The notes below the pieces were generated by a model. It ran no database searches. It saw only the letters and a program-made list of their open reading frames with translations, and was not told where the DNA came from. A stretch of 64,000 nt of DNA. Origin: Namhaeicola litoreus (GTDB lineage Bacteria > Bacteroidota > Bacteroidia > Flavobacteriales > Flavobacteriaceae). The stretch's first letter is position 1, and the number at the start of each line of letters is the position of its first letter. Location: positions 248,001 through 312,000 of the forward strand of contig NZ_JBHTMY010000001.1 in assembly GCF_042679565.1 (NCBI RefSeq), written 5' to 3'. Both the position numbers and the translations under genes were made by a program. Shown here piece after piece: positions 59,757 to 64,000 of the stretch.

Positions 59757-60776
59757 ATGCATAATCACGAAACCTTAGGTGAGTACATCATCAACAATCA
59801 AAAAGATTTTCCCTATTCTTCAGGTGAACTTTCACGCTTACTAAGTTCTATTAAATTAGCGGCTAAGATTGTAAACCACGAAGTAAATAAAGCGGGACTG
59901 GTCGATATTGTTGGCGCGGTGGGAAACACTAATATTCAGGGTGAAAATCAACAAAAACTGGATGTTTATGCCAATGAAATTTTTATGCGCACCTTGGTCA
60001 ACAGAGAAATTGTCTGTGGAATTGCCAGTGAAGAAGAAGATGAAATGGTAATTATTGAAGGTAAGGATCGCGCCCACGATAATAAATATGTGGTTTTGAT
60101 AGACCCGCTAGACGGATCTTCCAATATTGATGTAAATGTATCTGTTGGTACCATTTTTTCCGTCTATAGAAGAGTTTCTCCTATTGGCACACCTGTTACC
60201 TTAGATGACTTTTTACAACCTGGAAACTTACAAGTGGCTGCTGGGTATGTGGTTTACGGTACTTCTACGATGTTGGTATACACCACCGGGCATGGCGTTC
60301 AAGGGTTTACCCTTAACCCTGCTTTGGGTACCTTTTATTTATCACATCCAAATATGAGATATCCGGAAAACGGCAATATATATTCGATCAATGAGGGTTA
60401 TTATGTGCATTTCCCTCAGGGTGTAAAAGACTTTATCAAATATTGTCAGGAAGAAAAAGAAGACAGACCTTATTCTGCCCGTTACATCGGGTCTTTGGTT
60501 TCTGATTTTCACAGAAATATGATCAAAGGAGGCATTTACATCTATCCTACCAGTTCAAAAGCCCCACAGGGTAAATTGAGATTGTTGTACGAGTGCAATC
60601 CAATGGCATTTTTAGCCGAACAAGCAGGAGGAGAAGCCATTGATGGTTATAGAAGAATTATGGAAATAAAACCTACAGAGCTACATCAAAGAGCGCCCAT
60701 TTTTGTAGGCAGTAAAAATATGGTGAGAAAGGCCAAAGAATTTATGGACAAATATCCTGAAAACGCAGATTATTAG
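59757..60776 (+). CDS. fbp: Class 1 fructose-1,6-bisphosphatase
   Basis: This cytosolic gluconeogenic enzyme hydrolyses fructose-1,6-bisphosphate. The 339-residue length is typical. The metal-binding motif is IDPLDGSSNIDVN and a C-terminal conserved stretch is GKLRLLYECNPMAFLAEQAG. It diverges from the GNAT gene, with a 74-nt gap. folB follows. Confidence 0.95.
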   Translation: MHNHETLGEYIINNQKDFPYSSGELSRLLSSIKLAAKIVNHEVNKAGLVDIVGAVGNTNIQGENQQKLDVYANEIFMRTLVNREIVCGIASEEEDEMVIIEGKDRAHDNKYVVLIDPLDGSSNIDVNVSVGTIFSVYRRVSPIGTPVTLDDFLQPGNLQVAAGYVVYGTSTMLVYTTGHGVQGFTLNPALGTFYLSHPNMRYPENGNIYSINEGYYVHFPQGVKDFIKYCQEEKEDRPYSARYIGSLVSDFHRNMIKGGIYIYPTSSKAPQGKLRLLYECNPMAFLAEQAGGEAIDGYRRIMEIKPTELHQRAPIFVGSKNMVRKAKEFMDKYPENADY

Positions 60777-60797
60777 ATCAATATAAAGTTTTGTACA

Positions 60798-61154
60798 TTG
60801 GGAATTATTCGAGTAAAAAACATCAAAGTATACGCCTATCATGGCTGCATGATAGAAGAAGGAAAAATAGGATCTGACTACCGAGTGGATCTTAAAGTAT
60901 ACGCCAATCTTAAGAGTTCTGCTCTGACAGATGATCTTCACGATACGGTAGATTATGTGCATCTGAATAGAATTGTAAAAGAAGAAATGGCGATTCGCGC
61001 CAAACTACTCGAAACAGTGGCCAACAGAATTCTAGACAGAATTTTGTTTGAAATTGATCTCGTTGTAAAAGCAAATATAAAATTGTCTAAATTAAACCCT
61101 CCTATAGGTGGTAATGTAGAAATGGTTACTATCGAGATGGAACGCTCACGTTAA
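60798..61154 (+). CDS. folB: Dihydroneopterin aldolase
   Basis: FolB splits 7,8-dihydroneopterin to 6-hydroxymethyl-dihydropterin and glycolaldehyde in folate synthesis. The 118-residue protein carries IKVYAYHGCMIEEGKIGSDY at the N-terminus and NPPIGGNVEMVTIEMER at the end, both characteristic. The start codon appears to be TTG at 60,798. No ATG lies in the right frame before the conserved region. Confidence 0.9.
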   Translation: MGIIRVKNIKVYAYHGCMIEEGKIGSDYRVDLKVYANLKSSALTDDLHDTVDYVHLNRIVKEEMAIRAKLLETVANRILDRILFEIDLVVKANIKLSKLNPPIGGNVEMVTIEMERSR

Positions 61155-61167
61155 CATCCACAGCCCA

Positions 61168-61893
61168 ATGAAAAAAAGTTTTACGATCATCGTTCCTGTG
61201 TATAATGAAGAAGCTAATTTGGCTCGTGTAGGTGAAGTTTTAACAGAATATATGAATGGCGCAGAACTCGAAACAAATGTACTATTTGTCAATGACGGTT
61301 CTTCAGATAAAAGTCAGGAGGTAATTGAGGCCATTTGTGCCAAAAATAAGTCCTTTAATTTTATAGAATTCAAAGAAAACAGAGGTCTGTCTGCCGCCAT
61401 CAAAGCAGGTATAGATCATGCTGATAGCGATTATGTAGGTTATATCGACTCTGATCTGCAAACCACTCCCCAAGATTTTGATCTGTTATTAGAACACATA
61501 GAAGCATACGATCTGGTAACAGGTGTGCGCTCTAACCGACAAGATTCTGTGGTCAAAAACATGTCGTCAACCATTGCCAACGGGATTCGCAGGGCTTTTA
61601 CAAATGATGGTATGGATGATACCGGCTGCCCATTAAAAGTCATGAAAACCTCCGCAGCAAAAAAAATTCCCATGTTCAAAGGTTTACACCGCTTTTTGCC
61701 TGCCATGATTCTCTTGCAAAATGGAAAAATAAAACAAGTACCGGTACAGCATTTTCCGCGTATAGCTGGTGAAGCCAAGTACCATTTATGGAATAGATTA
61801 TTTGGCCCATTGGTAGATTGTTTTGCTTATTTGTGGATGAAAAAAAAGTATATCAATTACGAGGTAAAAGAAAAGTCGGGCTCTTTAAAATAG
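61168..61893 (+). CDS. Family 2 glycosyltransferase
   Basis: This 241-residue GT-A glycosyltransferase resembles dolichyl-phosphate mannose or undecaprenyl-phosphate sugar transferases. IIVPVYNEEANL, VLFVNDGSSDKS and GYIDSDLQTTPQDF are the nucleotide- and metal-binding motifs. The C-terminal part has no TM helices, so it is a short form. It probably supplies a lipid-linked sugar to the GT39-type enzyme two genes downstream. Confidence 0.92.
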   Translation: MKKSFTIIVPVYNEEANLARVGEVLTEYMNGAELETNVLFVNDGSSDKSQEVIEAICAKNKSFNFIEFKENRGLSAAIKAGIDHADSDYVGYIDSDLQTTPQDFDLLLEHIEAYDLVTGVRSNRQDSVVKNMSSTIANGIRRAFTNDGMDDTGCPLKVMKTSAAKKIPMFKGLHRFLPAMILLQNGKIKQVPVQHFPRIAGEAKYHLWNRLFGPLVDCFAYLWMKKKYINYEVKEKSGSLK

Positions 61894-61897
61894 CGTA

Positions 61898-62530
61898 ATG
61901 AACGACTGGATCATTTATAGCATTGGCTTTTTAGCACAAATTCTCTTTTCTTCAAGACTGCTCATTCAATGGTTACAGAGCGAGAAAGTAAAAAAAGTAG
62001 TAACTCCATTGCTTTTTTGGCAACTCAGCCTGCTCGCATCATTTTTACTTTTTGTCTATGGTTGGTTTAGAGATGATTTTGCGATTATGCTCGGCCAGGT
62101 GCTTACCTATTTTATTTACATCAGAAACTTGCAAATACAGGGTTTTTGGAAAAAAATGCCTCGCTTTTTTAGAATATTCCTGTTTATTTTTCCGGTGATC
62201 ATTGTGATCTATTCATACAACAACAATCAATTCGACATGCAAAGGATACTAAAAAATGACAGTATCCCCACTTGGTTGATTATTTTGGGTGTAATTGCTC
62301 AGCTCGTTTTTACGCTCCGGTTTATATACCAATGGGTATATGCAGAAAAACACAAGTCATCAGAACTCCCGAAAGGTTTTTGGTTGCTGAGTTTGGCTGG
62401 CTCAACGTTGATATTGATTTATGCCATTTTGAGAAAAGACCCTGTTTTGTTAACAGGACATTTATTTGGTGCTTTTGTCTATATCCGCAATTTGTCGATC
62501 ATCAAAAAAGGAAACAATGAATCAGAATAA
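61898..62530 (+). CDS. Tandem LAB_N-domain membrane protein
   Basis: This 210-residue protein is two copies of the lipid-A-disaccharide-synthase N-terminal (LAB_N) membrane module. Copy 1 (about 1-80) has AQILFSSRLLIQWLQSEK, copy 2 (about 120-205) has AQLVFTLRFIYQWVYAEK. Each copy has about three TM helices. Stand-alone LAB_N proteins are linked to glycolipid transferases. It sits 4 nt after the GT2 gene and overlaps the GT39 gene by 14 nt. Confidence 0.87.
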   Translation: MNDWIIYSIGFLAQILFSSRLLIQWLQSEKVKKVVTPLLFWQLSLLASFLLFVYGWFRDDFAIMLGQVLTYFIYIRNLQIQGFWKKMPRFFRIFLFIFPVIIVIYSYNNNQFDMQRILKNDSIPTWLIILGVIAQLVFTLRFIYQWVYAEKHKSSELPKGFWLLSLAGSTLILIYAILRKDPVLLTGHLFGAFVYIRNLSIIKKGNNESE

Positions 62531-64000
62531 AAAGTATTTAGGCTATCTCGCCTTGGTCTGTGCCGCCATTTTCTTGAGTCATTTAGACGTTATTTATGTC
62601 AATATTATGGAAGCGAGAAACTTTATTACCGCTCGGGAAATGCTGCAAAACGGCAATTGGATACATACCACCATGAATTTGGAGCCCAGATACGAAAAAC
62701 CTCCTCTACCCACTTGGCTAACAGCTGTTTCGGCTTCTGTTTTTGGATTAGACAGTTTGTTTGGTTTGCGATTGCCGGCAGTTCTATCTGTGATCTGTAT
62801 CATTTTTACCAGCTTCTATTTGGGTCTTAAGTTTTTAAAGACTTCAAAACAAGCTTTTTATAGTGCCCTTATTCTTGCCTCTTCTTTTTACATCATTTTT
62901 TCCGGCAGAAACGGACAATGGGATATTTTCGCCCATGCCTTTATGCTTTTGGCGATCTATCAATTGGTCTTGGTTTTTCAATCCGATAAAAACCTTTTAA
63001 AAAACTGGATCTTGGCAGGTGTTTTTCTCGGACTCTCTTTTATGAGTAAAGGACCTGTATCTCATTTCGCTTTGCTTTTACCTTTTTTAATTGCCTATGG
63101 AATCGTTTATCGCTATCCGGGTTTTGCCAAAAAATGGCGAGGATGGGTCTCTCTTTTGATCTTTTTCATTGTCATTGGATTTAGTTGGGGTTTGTACATT
63201 TACCTTACCGATGGTTCTTCTGCAGACGCTATTGCGGATAAAGAAACGGCAGCCTGGGCCGATAGAAATGTCAGACCTTTTTACTATTACTGGAGCTTTT
63301 TTACACAATCAGGGATATGGACTTTCTTTGCCTTTATCGCCATCCTCTTCCCCTATATGCGGACCAGAGTGACAGACAAGCGCGCCTATACTTTCTTTTT
63401 TTTATGGACCGCTATTGCCGTTGTGCTACTTTCTTTGATTCCTGAAAAAAAATCTCGTTACTTATTGCCTGTTTTGATTCCCTTGGCATTTACCACCAGT
63501 TTTTACATAGAATTTCTGGTTGTCAAAGGAAAAAAAATCATCAAATTAGACCGATGGTTGGCCAATTTTGGTTTTGGATTGATCGGATTGATCGGTATCG
63601 CATTCCCCATTGCAGGTTATGTGTATTTTAAAGATCAGCTATCGGGATTTTACCTTCCTTTTATTTTGGTTTCTATTTCTCTTTTTGCATTGGGAATCTA
63701 CATCTTCAACACGCTGATCAAGCAACAATATGAGAAGGCGTTTTACAGCATGGTGCTTTTTTTGTCCGCCATCATGTTATTCGGCTTTCCGATGGCGCAA
63801 CTCTTTTACGACAATGATCAATTTAATAACATCAGTAAAGTGAGAAAAAATCCTGCCCATGAAAAACTACCATTTTACTATATGGGAGAAATTGCTCCGG
63901 AATTGATCTGGGAATTAGGAGAACCGGCAAAAAAAATAGAGACCATTGACCAACTCTCTCAAAATGGGACATATGGTGTTTTCGTAAACGATAGCCTGGC
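62517..64000 (+). CDS. ArnT-like GT39-type glycosyltransferase (partial, runs off the window)
   Basis: This open frame runs from ATG 62,517 to the end of the window, 494 codons without a stop. It is a polytopic membrane protein with about ten TM helices. The N-terminal ARNFITAREMLQNGNWIHT and EPRYEKPPLPTWL are hallmarks of the ArnT/PMT family, and LSLIPEKKSRYLLPVLIPLA follows later. It likely transfers a sugar from a polyprenyl phosphate to lipid A or protein. The C-terminus is missing. It overlaps the preceding gene by 14 nt, so the three genes form one operon. Confidence 0.9.
   Translation, partial: MNQNKKYLGYLALVCAAIFLSHLDVIYVNIMEARNFITAREMLQNGNWIHTTMNLEPRYEKPPLPTWLTAVSASVFGLDSLFGLRLPAVLSVICIIFTSFYLGLKFLKTSKQAFYSALILASSFYIIFSGRNGQWDIFAHAFMLLAIYQLVLVFQSDKNLLKNWILAGVFLGLSFMSKGPVSHFALLLPFLIAYGIVYRYPGFAKKWRGWVSLLIFFIVIGFSWGLYIYLTDGSSADAIADKETAAWADRNVRPFYYYWSFFTQSGIWTFFAFIAILFPYMRTRVTDKRAYTFFFLWTAIAVVLLSLIPEKKSRYLLPVLIPLAFTTSFYIEFLVVKGKKIIKLDRWLANFGFGLIGLIGIAFPIAGYVYFKDQLSGFYLPFILVSISLFALGIYIFNTLIKQQYEKAFYSMVLFLSAIMLFGFPMAQLFYDNDQFNNISKVRKNPAHEKLPFYYMGEIAPELIWELGEPAKKIETIDQLSQNGTYGVFVNDSL

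Overview
The window looks like a chromosome segment from a marine-type Flavobacteriaceae (Bacteroidota). It is AT-rich, with TTTG / TAnnTTTG promoters. It encodes lineage markers: a GLPGLI protein next to a TonB-dependent barrel, a type IX secretion C-terminal domain, DUF3127, a VPS10/BNR-propeller giant and a caa3-type oxidase cluster. Genus cannot be read from the sequence alone.

Region 1 (1-22.9 kb) is ordinary chromosome. It holds purK with a degenerate Rieske-like lipoprotein, greA-HIT, a sensor kinase, a flavin reductase, DUF3127, aat, a MazG-like pyrophosphohydrolase, a VPS10-like exported propeller, aroA, a YdjC deacetylase, a GyrI-like protein and a GH5-like secreted hydrolase. A collagen-like lipoprotein, the GLPGLI-TonB receptor pair, a membrane sensor-like protein and two LuxR-family regulators complete it.

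Region 2 (22,976-49,134) is an integrated element of about 26 kb inserted at the 3' end of tRNA-Leu(TAA). A 22-bp direct repeat of the tRNA 3' end marks both ends. A tyrosine recombinase sits just inside the left end. Phased copies of (A)YTGTGCA lie inside both ends and look like integrase arm sites. The element carries an excisionase-like HTH protein, a small conserved-looking protein and a Rep-like protein, but no recognisable conjugation genes. Its cargo falls into three groups. (a) Secreted LRR lipoproteins and a T9SS protein are expressed from cassettes sharing one palindromic operator, ATACCCTnnnAGGGTAT; the same palindrome stands before the neighbouring chromosomal LuxR gene. (b) A minus-strand five-gene cluster encodes a WYL regulator, an OGG-like glycosylase-fold protein, a DUF4116 repeat protein, a protein of unknown function and a Cas4-like nuclease. 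It is bracketed by a radC-like gene and a fragment of a second radC. (c) A tightly overlapping operon encodes HsdR, GIY-YIG, an HsdM-HsdS fusion, a SIR2-like protein and an RNxxxH (HEPN-like) protein. It is followed by a strip of defence-like singletons: a NucS/DUF5655 nuclease, a two-TM protein, a DUF5677 protein and an AbiC-like protein. The operon in (c) and the WYL cluster in (b) are the best candidates for undescribed systems.

Region 3 (49.1-64 kb) returns to chromosome. It holds tRNA-Leu, a relic of a tRNA-Gly 3' end, tRNA-Gly, and the heme A / cytochrome oxidase cluster (ctaB, two subunit III-type proteins, subunit IV, SCO-type proteins, DUF420). After these come a TolC-family protein, a two-domain acyltransferase, aspartate kinase, a GNAT protein, fbp and folB. 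The window ends in a GT2 / LAB_N / GT39-type glycosylation operon whose last gene runs off the edge.
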